This document shows positions 46,641 to 57,235 of a stretch of DNA of 64,000 nt, piece after piece; within the stretch, counting starts at the first letter, position 1; every line of letters starts with the position of its first letter. Position numbers and translations under genes: made by a program. The DNA comes from Anthonomus grandis grandis (lineage: Eukaryota; Arthropoda; Insecta; Coleoptera; Curculionidae), in NCBI RefSeq assembly GCF_022605725.1, contig NC_065556.1, positions 1,736,001 through 1,800,000 on the forward strand, read 5' to 3'. A model generated the notes under the pieces. The model did no database searches. It was not told the DNA's origin and saw nothing but the letters and a program-made list of their open reading frames with translations.

Positions 46641-49099
46641 ATGTTACCAAAGAAAAAAACACCGTTTTCTGCTGAAGAAGAAGAAATGTTAATTAAGCAT
46701 GTCAGCTTCTTTGAATATACATGGATTATGAAATATGCTGACTACAAAAGCGGCTTCAAAAAAGACAAGGTTTAGCAAGATATAGCGGACAGATTAGGAA
46801 GAAAAAGTAAGTATGCCTTCAATTATTAATAATATAAAAAATTAAAATGTTATTAACTTCTTTATTCACTCCTTTAAACATTTTCAGTTTTCGCTCTTCT
46901 GTGATTCGACCTTTTATTGTACTTTCGCTCTTTTGCATTTCGACATTTTGTATTCGACCTTTTCTTTTTCGATATTTTTTTCGTGACCCAAATAATATTA
47001 TTAGGGCATATTATTATTAATATATTAAGTTAAGGGGAGTGGTAAAATATAGTGAATGATCCTGTGAACCTTTGTGACCTTTGAAAAATTTGAAACAACG
47101 ATTTTTTTAAATAATTTATTATATTTTTTGACGGCTATAAAAATATATGCTACTGTTTAGGAACTTTACAACTATAACTATCTTCGTATTGTGAGATATT
47201 TTATTTCATATTAAAATAATTCGTAAATCGACTTCTAACTTAAAAACCTGCAGATTTTCAAATCCGCCTAAACCTGCTAAGGCTCATATTTTCTGTAGGA
47301 AACGTAAGATCGTCTATGTGTTCTTCTGCACTATTGACAGGCGCAGATGAATATTCTTTTCTCAGCATGTTATATAAACAGCAGCAGACGGTTATAATCA
47401 AATCTATAGTTTCCGGCCTTATGTTTATAAGTGTAAAAAAGACTCTAAAAGTAGTACACAATATACCAATTGCATTTTCTGAGACTCTTCTCGCCCTGCT
47501 CAAATGATAGTTAAACCTTCGCTTCTTGGAGTCACCTAATTTTTGGTTTTTGCAGTATGGTTTCATCATATGTTCGCTCAGAGAAAAGGCTTCATCACCA
47601 AGTACTACGTAAGGTAGAATTATATCTGATATTGGAAAAATTGCAGGTGGAGGAACTATAGCTTCACTTTAGAGAAATATCCTTTGTAGTTGTAATATAG
47701 GCTTCCTGAATTGCCTGGTGCCATTATTCTGACGTGTTTCCCATCAATTGCTGAAACACAATTGGGCAAGTCCCAGCGATTTAAAAATTGGTCAGCTTTC
47801 TCTTTCCAGTCAATTTAATGGTGTTGAGGCAGGAATCTTTTCACTAACTTCTTTTTCAAAGCTTTCAAAACTTGTGGAATGATGTTACACGGGGCAGAAG
47901 GAGTATGCTAAAACTAAATGACAAAGATCTATGTGATTTACCCGTGACAAGAAATCTGAAACAAAGATCTATTTTTTATTGTTGCACCACAAGAATCTTA
48001 TTCAGACAAGTTATTATAGGTACAGAGTGTAGGTACAGGTTCATTTACTATATTTTGCCACCCTTGTTAACTTTTTTGGCCAACCTGTAAAAAAAATACC
48101 AAAGATAAAAGTTGTGTGGTTTGGTATGTCAAACCAAACAGGGGCTCAAAAAAGTTAAGGGGGGGTGGTAAAATATAAAAATAACCCTGTACAAGACTAG
48201 GAAAAAGTGTAAGAGTGGATATAAAAATTGTAGGGCCATTTCAAATGTACATATCTATAAAATATCTCTCTCTTTTAAATATACAAGGCTTTACACAAAA
48301 TCATGACAAATGATTTTTTATTTACTTAATACATTTAACTAATCTTGTCGACAGATTTTTTTTTATCTTTAGATTTAAGGCCACTACTAAGAACGGAAAT
48401 ATTAGATTGATCAATTATTCGCTCAAAACGTAAAACTAGAGTGGAAAATTCAGCACTATCTAACTACTTGAAGGAAAAGAAAATTGAAAACATACAGTTG
48501 AATGATTACCTAATAATAACTAATAATGACTGACCATTAGTCAGCTAATTAAATGCGAGGAAAAAGATGAGATCGACTTGTTTTTTAAAAGCATCGCCAA
48601 GGCAGGGAAGAAGTTTTCACCAAATCTTATGAGAAAAACAAAATTAAAAGTTTTGGAAATTGTATCTGATATGGAACAACTTCATAAACACGTGCATGTG
48701 TCCACCGACCACACATCAAACTCCAATACATTCCGAAATTATCAATCACAGCTTCCCATCCATTCCTTCCACCACACATTAAATCTGACTTCTCCAGATT
48801 GCCAATCAGAACTTTCCAACCATTCCTCCCACTACACATTGACTTCTCCAAATTATCAATCAGAGCTTTCTAACCACTCCTCTCATCACACATCAAACGC
48901 GACTTCTCCTAATTTCCAATCACAACGTCTCACCCCTTCCTCCCAGAACACATCAACCTTCACTTCTTCAAATCATCAACTTCTCAATCAGCCCCCATCC
49001 AGCCACCGTTCATCAGCCGTATGTTCTGAAATTTTGGCTACCTCTGACGCGCTGACGGTTGCATATAACTTATTAGCCCAAGAGGATAATACTAAATAG
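46641..49099 (+). pseudogene. Harbinger accessory protein, MADF and BESS, two exons
   Basis: Exon 1 46641-46806: MLPKKKTPFSAEEEEMLIKH, FFEYTWIMKYADYKSGFKKD, then TAG at 46773-46775 where a Trp is usual, then QDIADRLGRK. This is a MADF-type DNA-binding start. The donor is AAAAA/GTAAGTATG. Exon 2 starts after tatctttag at 48373 and after stops opens at 48578-49099: DEIDLFFKSIAKAGKKFSPN and KTKLKVLEIVSDMEQLHKH match a BESS protein-interaction motif. It is followed by a Ser/His/Pro/Asn-rich tail with three or four repeats of a unit like NHSSHHTSNATSPNFQS. The intron (46807-48372) contains transposase exon 2 on the opposite strand. The stop and changes in exon 2 imply a pseudogene. Confidence 0.75.
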
Positions 49100-49500
49100 G
49101 TAATATTAAACTGTAAAATTTCAAGTATGTTTAATTTTAATGAATAAAATGGATTAAATACATTATAAAATATTTTATTTTATTTTTCTTACCTCAAAGT
49201 AACAGCCAACTTTTCAGCAGGTGCTTATTGGTGCCATGACTCGATTACAGAGAGAAATATACAGATCATCTTTTATGTCGTTTAAAATTATATTAAATTG
49301 CTCACGGGTAAGTCTAAAATACTTTTTAAACTGTTCTTCTTCGTCAAGCAAATGCTTGTTGATAAATATATTGTAAGCACCTTCCTTTTGTCTGTTTAAA
49401 AACACATTGCCAATATTTTTTCTCCTATTACTGTTTATTTGATTCCAAAATGATGTGTTCTTCATCATCGGCCAAGTGTTTTCCCAGCAATAACAAAGCT
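47240..49500 (-). pseudogene. PIF/Harbinger transposase, two exons, deleted active site
   Basis: Exon 1 (about 49500-49192): MKNTSFWNQINSNRRKNIGN, FINKHLLDEEEQFKKYFRLT, then after one shift APAEKLAVTLR and donor gtaag. Exon 2 (47955 downward) follows gtttcag: FLVTGKSHRSLSFSFSI, then NIIPQVLKAL, LNRWDLPNCVSAIDGKHVRI with the first catalytic Asp, YYNYKGYFSKV. A deletion then joins to PPPAIFPISDIILPYVVLGD, and SRARRVSENAIGIL carries the final acidic residue. The VDxG second Asp region is missing, so the nuclease is dead. The intron (47956-49191) contains the BESS exon of the accessory gene. Confidence 0.8.
48710..48975. repeat. Degenerate tandem repeat in BESS-protein tail
   Basis: Units of about 60-66 bp built on a plus-strand pattern of Asn-Tyr-Gln-Ser-Glu-Leu-Ser-Asn-His-Ser-Ser-His-His-Thr; three to four recognisable copies. 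Confidence 0.65.
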
Positions 49501-49666
49501 AATACCCGTTTTTTATTCTTTCTTAAACGGACCATTTTAATTAAAAGTTTCTAATAAACTAAAGCGTGACTAAAGCTAATACGTTGCCTAGGAAAACAAA
49601 GTTGCGAAATTTTTTATTCGGTTCACGCCGCGTAATAGATACGCTGGCTAGGAAAACCGCCCTTTA

Positions 49667-50160
49667 CTATTGACTATATGACGCAGTAATGCCAGCGCGG
49701 TGACAGATTTTATTGTTCAAAAACATTTTAATTTATAATTTCGGAATAAAATAAGATATCGAGTTGCGGTTTGCACTAGCTTCTATGTTTTTCCATGCCT
49801 TCTTAGCCTAAATAAAAAAAATTACATTGTTGTATTTAATATTTGTCAGAAAATCGCTGAAATGTACAAATTTAAACAAACCGCCCTCTAGCGCTCAACA
49901 AAACAACTAAGTAGGGTAAGTAATTATACCACATAAAAGCCTGATAATTATTCCTGAAAACAAAAGTAAGCTTGTTAAAATTGATTAGGCCGATCAAAAG
50001 TTATCAACAATTTTAGATATAAATATTCAACCCTTCTCCCACCTAATATTTGACAGATTAAAAAAAAGTTTGAAATAAAAAATGTTTAGAATTTATTATA
50101 TCATTCTTTTCTAGGATTCACTTTGAATATTTTCAATAAAACCAATTTTTTCTATTTCAG
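49667..50160. other. AT-rich spacer
   Basis: No gene recognised. Contains ccgccctctagcgc at 49882, resembling motifs in some mariner TIRs. Confidence 0.4.
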
Positions 50161-50316
50161 TGTTGTATTGCGCCCCCTAGCGGTCATCTCACGAACTTAT
50201 AAATAATATCTAACGATTTCTCTTTACCGCTTTTATAAGAAATATTTTTTTCTCTCTGCTGTGGAATGACTAGTTACTGAGATATGGCCGGCGACCTCTC
50301 TTAGTTGTACACCCGG
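50161..50316. repeat. Possible detached mariner-like terminal repeat
   Basis: Ends GTACACCCGG followed by TA at 50317, the inverse of the CCGGGTG tip used by the element at 4978. Inside it are CCCCCTAGCGG and GAGATATGGCCGG. No partner end is seen. Confidence 0.35.
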
Positions 50317-50339
50317 TATATAAAACTTGAAATTTAACA

Positions 50340-50572
50340 TTTGATTTTACCTAAAAAGCGATACCACCCCTCGTTTCATTTGCCTCACATCGCGCAACAC
50401 ACCGCGCAATATTATAATTAGTAATATTATTATCAGTACTAATAATTCCTGAGTGTAACCAGGTTTCAGTTACTGCTAAAATATCTACATTAAAATCAAG
50501 AACATAGTCTTTAAAGTTTGAGAAATTTGCCAGTAAAGATCTTATATTAGTATGGGAAATAATAAGCGACAT
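50340..50572 (-). pseudogene. LINE endonuclease N-terminus
   Basis: Frame with MSLIISHTNIRSLLANFSNF, DYVLDFNVDILAVTETWLHS and GGIAF. HxNIRSL and LAVTETWL are the opening Asn and the catalytic Glu blocks of the endonuclease/exonuclease/phosphatase fold of LINE ORF2. Truncated immediately afterwards by a stop and loss of similarity. Confidence 0.75.
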
Positions 50573-51309
50573 TTAAGGGAAATAAAAAGGATCTAATAGA
50601 GTAGATATGTATTAATGAAAATAATGAAAAAAAAATTGAGGTAAACGCAGAGATATGCTCGCCTTATGATCACTGTCGCCTAGAATATAATAAAGTACCT
50701 ATTTATTACAAATAAAAACCGAAAACCACAATAATTACGGTAATAGACCATTAACTCAACAAAATAAATTAAAGTGGGGCAACAAGTTACATTAGAAAAA
50801 TTAATTTACCTGCATAACCATAATAATATCAATAATAATTTTAAAAGAAAACAAAGCCTTCCCAATTTACAGCACACATTATATGTAATACTGCAAATAT
50901 AGTTATCCCAAGTAAAAACATGCATTTAAATAAAAGTTAATAAAATAATATTCATTCAAATTTTGCTCATTGGAGAAAAAAAATACATATTTAATTAGTT
51001 TTATTAAATTCAAGATGAATAAATGCTTAAAGCAATATTAACTCCTAACCAAATATCTAGTTTCTTTTTGCCCCCTTCCTTTTTTATACTTCGTATTTTA
51101 AGAAAGAAAAAAAAATTGTATTAGTCATTTAAAAAAAATAATTCCGAGAAGTGCAACCATATAAACCCTGCAAATATATAAGTAACAATAATAGTAAAGA
51201 AAATAGATTAGAAAAACTTAAACACTAATTAGGGTAAATATTTTTATTTTTTTTTAAACATAACTTACTTTACAATATCTACGGTCGATAGAGAATCCTA
51301 ATCGTCTTT

Positions 51310-51735
51310 GTTTTAAATGCAAACAATACCACTTCTACTTTTTACATACACATTTGCGTTTAGACACCAAGAATTTTTATACGAAAATTTATTAATTGCC
51401 GCCGATAGCATTGATAAACGAAACTTTGTAAGATCTTCTTTCACTTGTATATCGGTTGATTTCATGAGTCTTCGGCATTTTAAAACTGATCTCCGTTCGG
51501 TATCATTGTAAAAAGATACTAAAGGTCGCTAGCGGATTCTGCGATGAATTTTTGGATTTCACGCAGTGGCATTTAAATAAATGCACATCATTGATCTTGA
51601 GTTTTTGTTTGTTGTTAAACACGTCCAAAACTTTTTCGCACAGATTTTCGTTTTCTTGATAGGGAACTCCGAATATTCTCACATTAAGACTGTGCGATGC
51701 CTGTTCCTGCTTTTCTAGAATCTCAGAGAACGATT
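51310..51735 (-). pseudogene. LINE ORF1-like protein fragment
   Basis: Encodes ILEKQEQASHSLNVRIFGVP and YQENENLCEKVLDVFNNK, then a shift into KINDVHLFKCHCVK. After further shifts it encodes DTERRSVLKCRRLMKSTDIQ, VKEDLTKFRLSMLSAAINKF and KNSWCLNANVYVKS. NxRIFGVPxxENExL followed by a late ExLTxxR...G/NSWxxNxxxY pattern is typical of insect LINE ORF1 nucleic-acid chaperones. Several frameshifts. Confidence 0.6.
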
Positions 51736-51769
51736 GAAGGGAGGCCTCCCGAGTATAAGACAGTCAAAG

Positions 51770-53899
51770 AAAATTGATATTCCGTGGAATTATCAATTAT
51801 AAAATTCTATGAGTAAGTCTTAGTAAAGCCAAACTGTGCTTTCTTAGAGGATTTCTGACAGGGCACTATTATCTCTAGAAACACCGTATAAAATTAAAAT
51901 TAGAAAAATCGGTAAAATCCAGATTCTGTATGGAAAATGATAAAACTCCGGAATACCTAACTACTGCATATAAAGCTGTCGCTAAAAATCCTGCCATATA
52001 ACTGAATGACTTTAATTTTTGGTAAAATTAGAAGTTATACGCTCTATTTTTTTTGGAAAATGTGACGTAACAAGCGAATAAATTACGCTCTGGCCAATGA
52101 TAAAGTTGTCACTCGGTATAACTACTATTAACAATAAATATGTCGCATAAAGCCTACACGAGCTATAAGCACAAAACAACAAAAAATATAGGGATACCGT
52201 TCGAAAATTAGAAATTTACAAAAAACCGACCGTAGTTTATCGGGAAGTGAGCTTGGGCAACGTTATGGCCGATGGTTTCAACCGCGAAATTTGTGTTTTA
52301 GATAACTCGGACGAACATAATGGCTTTTATCTTCCATTCAAAATTCGGCTGTCGATAATCGGCTCGCGGGCATCCTACCGCTTTTTGTTCGGTTATCTTG
52401 TTTATTTTTAATTTATTTCTAATCTGTCCGGATATTGAGTGTGCCTGAAAACCGGCCTTTTGTCTTTTGATGTTTTAGTTGAATGCTAACTGTTATAAAA
52501 TTCGACAAAGTGGGGAACAATACAACCATGTCAAATATAAATTAATTAATGACCTTTAGGGGCATGAGTTAATTAAGCAAATGCGTAAAAATTATTTTTT
52601 AATAAAATCTGGATTAACCTTTAGTGGTAGTAGGAGAGGACAAACATTCAGCGAGTAATCATAAAATTAACATTTTATAATTTAATTGAAATTGCTTATG
52701 CATGTTAATACCTACAAAGTGAAGTTTGTACAAAGTGTATAAAAACATAGTTTTTATTAAAACAATATCATTCTTTAGAATAAAATTAATTTAAATTCAC
52801 TATACTAGCTACACTACTATATTTTTAAAATATACCTACTTGCAACACACACATATAGACAAACGCTAGACAAAGTGTTAAGTTGAAATAATTATATTGT
52901 TTAAAAATCAATTATAAAGCAATTTGTTTTGGTAAAACACGTAGCCTAGCAACTTGGAGCATTTTTAAATCATTGAACCCGCCACTAAGCTAGCAACAAA
53001 CTATGTTTATTTCTAGTGTGGTAATTATGCACCTCTCAATAGGAAGAAAATGTATGCAAGTCACTTTTAACGTACAACAAGCAATTCAAGTTATTCTCTT
53101 ACCTTCTTCACTATCCAAACTTCTTTCCCAAAAAACAGCTTTGCAGTCATCTTCGAATTCTAGTACACTAAAAACCCTAGGAATATCTTTCCTTATAGTT
53201 CAAGCATTAGGTACATTAAGCATAACTCCAAATTTGCACCGCATATATGAGCTGTGCATTAAATGTTGCAAAATAAGTATTTTAAACGACCAAAATAATA
53301 GAGTTACTTATTTTATTGGGTATTACGTCACTTATAGCAAAAATCAACTTAGAAAATACATATATATCTCATATGCTCAAAAATTGAAAAGAAGAAGAGA
53401 ATAGACTTATTCACGTATTTAAAAGAAATATGAACTTAAATCTTTAATGATACCATTCGTTATACTTAATTTAATTTAAGTTCAATATGTTTTAAATACA
53501 ATAATATACTTGAGGGATATTATTTTTTTTTATATACCTAGGAGCTGAGGTTTAATCTTTTATTCTCTGAGCTCATTTCTCCTTTTCCCATACATATAAT
53601 GTCTTACCTATCTTTGTTATGAATATTAAAAATTGAAAACAATAAAAAAAAACGCGAAGACCTACTTTTTAATCAAAATACCTAATTTGAGCCAATGTTT
53701 CAGTAGTTATATCTACTACTACTATTATACCTACTATTATATCTACTACTTGACAATACTTAAAATACTTTTTTTATATAATTTCACGGTTAATTAATAG
53801 CTTGACAAACTATTTTGAAAGATAACAAAAAATTCAAAGGTTACTTTTTTTGAAATTAAAGGAGTGTGATCCTAATGTAATTTAATGATAGAAGATATA
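51770..53899. other. Spacer without recognised genes
   Basis: A moderately GC-rich stretch at 52200-52400 and a 133-codon plus-strand frame at 53003-53404 (MFISSVVIMHLSIGRKCMQV onward) resemble no family I know. Otherwise AT-rich. Confidence 0.4.
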
Positions 53900-55030
53900 C
53901 AGGGTGTTTCAGAACTATGGGATCAAACTTCTAGAGGTTGTTCAGTGCAACAGTAGAATGCATTTGAATATAGGAACCCATGTCCGGAAATGTGTCACTA
54001 CGCAACTACGGCCCTAAGACGCGTTTAAATTTAGAAAAAATATTAATTACCTAAGTAGGATCTGATGCATTTATTTTTACATTTTTTATATGATACCATC
54101 ACAACAATTGTTTAAAATGTCTTCCTCCAACCTTAATACACCGACTTAAATGCCGCACATGATTTCGGAGGACTACACTAAAAATTTGATTCTCATTTTG
54201 AATGATTTCAAATGCTGCTGTTATTCATCCAATTAAATCTAGCTCTGATTCTACTGGAGTTTTATAGACTAAAGTCTTTACATGTCCATACAAGAAAAAA
54301 TCGAGCGACGTTAAATCGGGTGACCTAGGAGGCCACCCGACTGCTCCACCTCTGGCAATCCAACGGTGCCCAAACCGCTGAGCCAAATACTCTCGTACTT
54401 GTACAGCTAAGTGAGCCGGCGCTCCATCATGCTGAAACCACATTTGCTGTCTAACGTTTAGTCGAACATTTTCAAGGAGTTCTGGGAGAACTTCCTTCAA
54501 GGAACGCAGGTAAATAGGTCCTGTTAACCGTTCCGGTAGAAGGTATGGCCCAATTAAATAATCATCAACAATGCCTGACAGACCAACGATTCTGATGTTT
54601 TCTTGGAAAAATTGCATAAGTATTTTCTTTGTCTCAAACATGGCTATTCCTACTATTAAAAATACTAGTCTCTTGTGAAAGAGGCTTCATCGGTCCACAA
54701 AACATATCGTAAAAAATTTGGTTGTACAATGATGTGATCCAAAAACCATCGACAAAATTGAACTCTAGGATGATAATCGGCGGCAGTCATAACTTGAACT
54801 TTCTGGAAATGGTAAGGATGGAGTTGTTGCTCGTGTAGTACAGCATACGTTAAAAGACAAATATGCCCAGCCAATGAGAGCATTCCGGCACCACGGAGGT
54901 ATGGCTTGCGTACCGCCAAAACTCAAAATACGAATTTTTCAATGCATATAGTTGAGCAGCGAGATTTGGCATCTCTTAGCTATATACTTGCTAATATAGA
55001 TATTTGTTTTGTTAGGCATTTTATGAATAT
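53900..55030. mobile_element. DD41D mariner-like element, right end missing
   Basis: The left end is CAGGGTGTTTCAGAACTATG at 53900 after a TA. The transposase lies on the minus strand. The expected inverted partner is not found before the next element begins at 55096, and the helix-turn-helix coding part is also missing, so the right part was lost. Confidence 0.7.
54185..54919 (-). pseudogene. DD41D mariner-like transposase, truncated
   Basis: First frame (54919-54665): HEQQLHPYHFQKVQVMTAAD, RVQFCRWFLDHIIVQP, and LRYVLWTDEASFTRD with the first Asp. Several stops occupy 54664-54642. Second frame (54641-54225): GIVDDYLIGPYLLPERLTGP, LPELLENVRLNVRQQMWFQH, then QHDGAPAHLA, and WPPRSPDLTSLDFFLYGHVK with 41 residues between the second and third Asp. 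A stop after ELDLIG at 54225 cuts the C-terminus. The N-terminal DNA-binding region upstream of 54919 is absent. Confidence 0.8.
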
Positions 55031-55095
55031 AAAAGACGCTCAATAAAGAAATATTTGTAGCTGTTATAAATTATTTAATTAATGATTTTTTTATA

Positions 55096-57233
55096 CAGGG
55101 TGACAATTTCAAGAGTAGCCATGGTTTATAATTTTTAAACCGTAAAAGATATAAAAAAATGCTTAAAACTGTTTCTATAGTAACAAGGGGAAACCAAAAT
55201 GATGAATTTTTTAGGGATATACTATCATCCCCCTAACCCCCAGAGCCACCCCCTTAAAAATTTTAAATTGGAAGGGTAGTCGAGTGATACCTTGTTTGAA
55301 AGGTCAATTAATTCCCTATATTTTGCCGTCTTACTCATTAAAATCAATGCAACCATTTCCGAGATATTTATGTCCTTTTAAATGTTAGTCAATTCATTTT
55401 ACTATCAGAATAAAAATATTTATTCTGATACTAAAATGAATTGTTAAAAGCCAAAACAAAACTCAAATAAATAGTACACTTATACTAAAATTATTGAATT
55501 GTCGGAATGGTATTTGGCGATGTAAAAAAAAGGAAAATTTTCGATGCCTGCCATTCTCGAAATATTTGTTGTTTTTTGTTTATTTAAATTTTGCCTTAAA
55601 ATGTTCAATTTTTGGTTTGGTTGGTAATATCGTGGTTCTTTTTGTGATTTAAAGTTCTCTCACTGCTCTAGTTTTATTTTTACAATGGTTTATACGATCG
55701 CCGAAAGAGTTGAAATGATATTTATTTATGGTTCTCCAAATCGCTGTTTTCGTAGAAGTGCCACAATATTTAATGAGAGGCACCCAGATAAGCAGGTTGG
55801 GCATTATTACATCCAGAAGTTGGTAAGAAAATTTGAAAAAACTGGGTTTGTAGGTGATATAAAGAAAAATCAGCCAAGAATACTGGATGAAGCAACTCAG
55901 ATTGAGGTTCTTGGGCATTTTGCTATGGATCCTGGTATGTCGACTCGTCAAGCAGCAGCTGCCACAGGAGTATCTCGTGAATCAGTACGAAAGATATTAA
56001 AAATTAATAAATTGCATCCTTACAAGCTACAGATTGCAAGAACTTGGTGATGACGATCCAGACAGGCGGATCGAATTTTGTGAATTAATGACCCAAAAAA
56101 TAATAAATGAGCCACGTTTTATAAAAAACATTTGTTTCAGTGACGAGTGCACTTTTTATTTAAACGGTAACGTTAATAAGCAAAACTGCCGTTACTGGAG
56201 TGATGAGAATCCCCATATTTTTAGGGAAGGACACACCCAATATCCCCAAAAAATAAATGTGTGGGCCGGAATTCTAGGGAATAATATAATTGGGCCATTG
56301 TTTATTGATGATAATCTAAATGGAGAAATTTATGCTGAAATGTTAGAAACAACTGTTGCGCCTTTAGTAATAACGGAATTGGAAAACCAAAGGGATGAAA
56401 ATGGAGATCTTGTTCTTGATGAAAATTTATTGCATTTTCAACAAGATGGGGCCCCACCACATTATGTATTGCCTGTTAGAGAGTGGCTAGATAATCATTA
56501 TCCAAAACAATGGATTGGTAGAAGAGGACCTATTGAGTGGCCGCCAAGATCGCCAGATCTCACCCCTCTCGATTTTTTTCTTTGGGGTCACCTAAAATCG
56601 GTCGTTTTCAAAACGCAGCCTGCCACCATTGAGGAGCTAAAACAAAGAATTACACAAGAGTCCCGATTATTAACAACTGAAGTTTTTAGAAATGTTCGTC
56701 AAGAGTTTGAAAACAGATTGTACTTTTGCTTGCAAAATAATGGAAGCCACTTTGAGCATTTAATAAAATAATTAAAGTTCAATGCAGATTTTTATTGTTT
56801 TAAAAATAGAATAAACGCAATATTGCAGAGTGTTTTCCTAGTTCTTAACCATTTGTACTAATGTTCAAATGTTAAATATTTTATGACATTTTCAAAATAT
56901 GTTAATTTTATAAGAAATTAAAAAACACTTAAATAACCTTTAATAAAATATTAAAATTGGCATAACTCTAAAATAAATGCATTGATTATTATAAGTAGGG
57001 TCGCATAATATAGGGAATTAATAGACCTTTCAAACAAGGTATCACTCGACTACCCTTCTAATTTAAAATTTTTAAGGGGGTGGCTCTGGGGGTTAGGGGG
57101 ATGATAGTATATCCCTAAAAAATTCATCATTTTGGTTCCCCCTTGTTACTATAGAAACGGTTTTAAGCATTTTTTTAAATCTTTTACGGTTTAAAAATTA
57201 TAAGCCATGGCTACTCTTGAAATTGTCACCCTG
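55096..57233. mobile_element. Nearly intact DD41D mariner-like transposon
   Basis: A 2138-bp element with TA on both sides, starting CAGGGTGACAATTTCAAGAG. TIRs are about 230 bp (55096-55327 and about 57003-57233) and nearly identical, with roughly four differences in the first 160 bp by eye. That indicates a young copy. The 19-bp box CCCCTTAAAAATTTTAAAT is at 55250-55268 and inverted at 57061-57079. One plus-strand transposase gene with a single reading-frame break. Confidence 0.93.
55685..56771 (+). pseudogene. DD41D mariner-like transposase with one frameshift
   Basis: Start ATG 55685: MVYTIAERVEMIFIYGSPNR, then RHPDKQVGHYYIQKLVRKFE (helix-turn-helix type region), then EVLGHFAMDPGMSTRQAAAA and RESVRKILKINKLHPYK. 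Near 56025-56035 the frame shifts. The second part continues with LQELGDDDPDRRIEFCELMT, NICFSDECTFYLNGNVNKQN (first Asp), QKINVWAGILGNNIIGPLFI, QQDGAPPHYVLPVREWL (second Asp) and PPRSPDLTPLDFFLWGHLKS. The third Asp is in PLDF, 41 residues on. It ends in FENRLYFCLQNNGSHFEHLI. No other stop is seen across about 360 codons. It is the best reference for all DD41D relatives in the window. Confidence 0.9.
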
Positions 57234-57235
57234 TA

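Larger units (their letters stand above)
46394..49663. mobile_element. PIF/Harbinger transposon with two genes
   Basis: A 3270-bp element with TIR AGGGCGGTTTTTCTAGCC at 46394 and the inverted AGGGCGGTTTTCCTAGCC ending at 49663, about 23 bp with one mismatch. TTA is duplicated at 46391-46393 and 49664-49666, the known PIF/Harbinger target site. GC-rich subterminal DNA follows the left TIR. It encodes a Harbinger nuclease on the minus strand and a MADF/BESS accessory protein on the plus strand. Established: such elements need both a nuclease and a Myb/MADF-like DNA-binding partner. Confidence 0.92.
50340..51760 (-). mobile_element. 5' part of a CR1/Jockey-type LINE
   Basis: Minus-strand remnants in the order ORF1-like protein (51735-51310) then apurinic endonuclease start (50572-50340). 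The element ends abruptly after the first 70 codons of the endonuclease, where the neighbouring DNA-transposon tip begins, so its RT half is missing. This is the reverse of the usual 5' truncation. Confidence 0.6.

Noticed and set aside
53003..53404. 133-codon frame as a gene
   Set aside because: Low-complexity Ser/Leu-rich peptide, no motif, no splice or promoter support; probably chance in AT-rich DNA.
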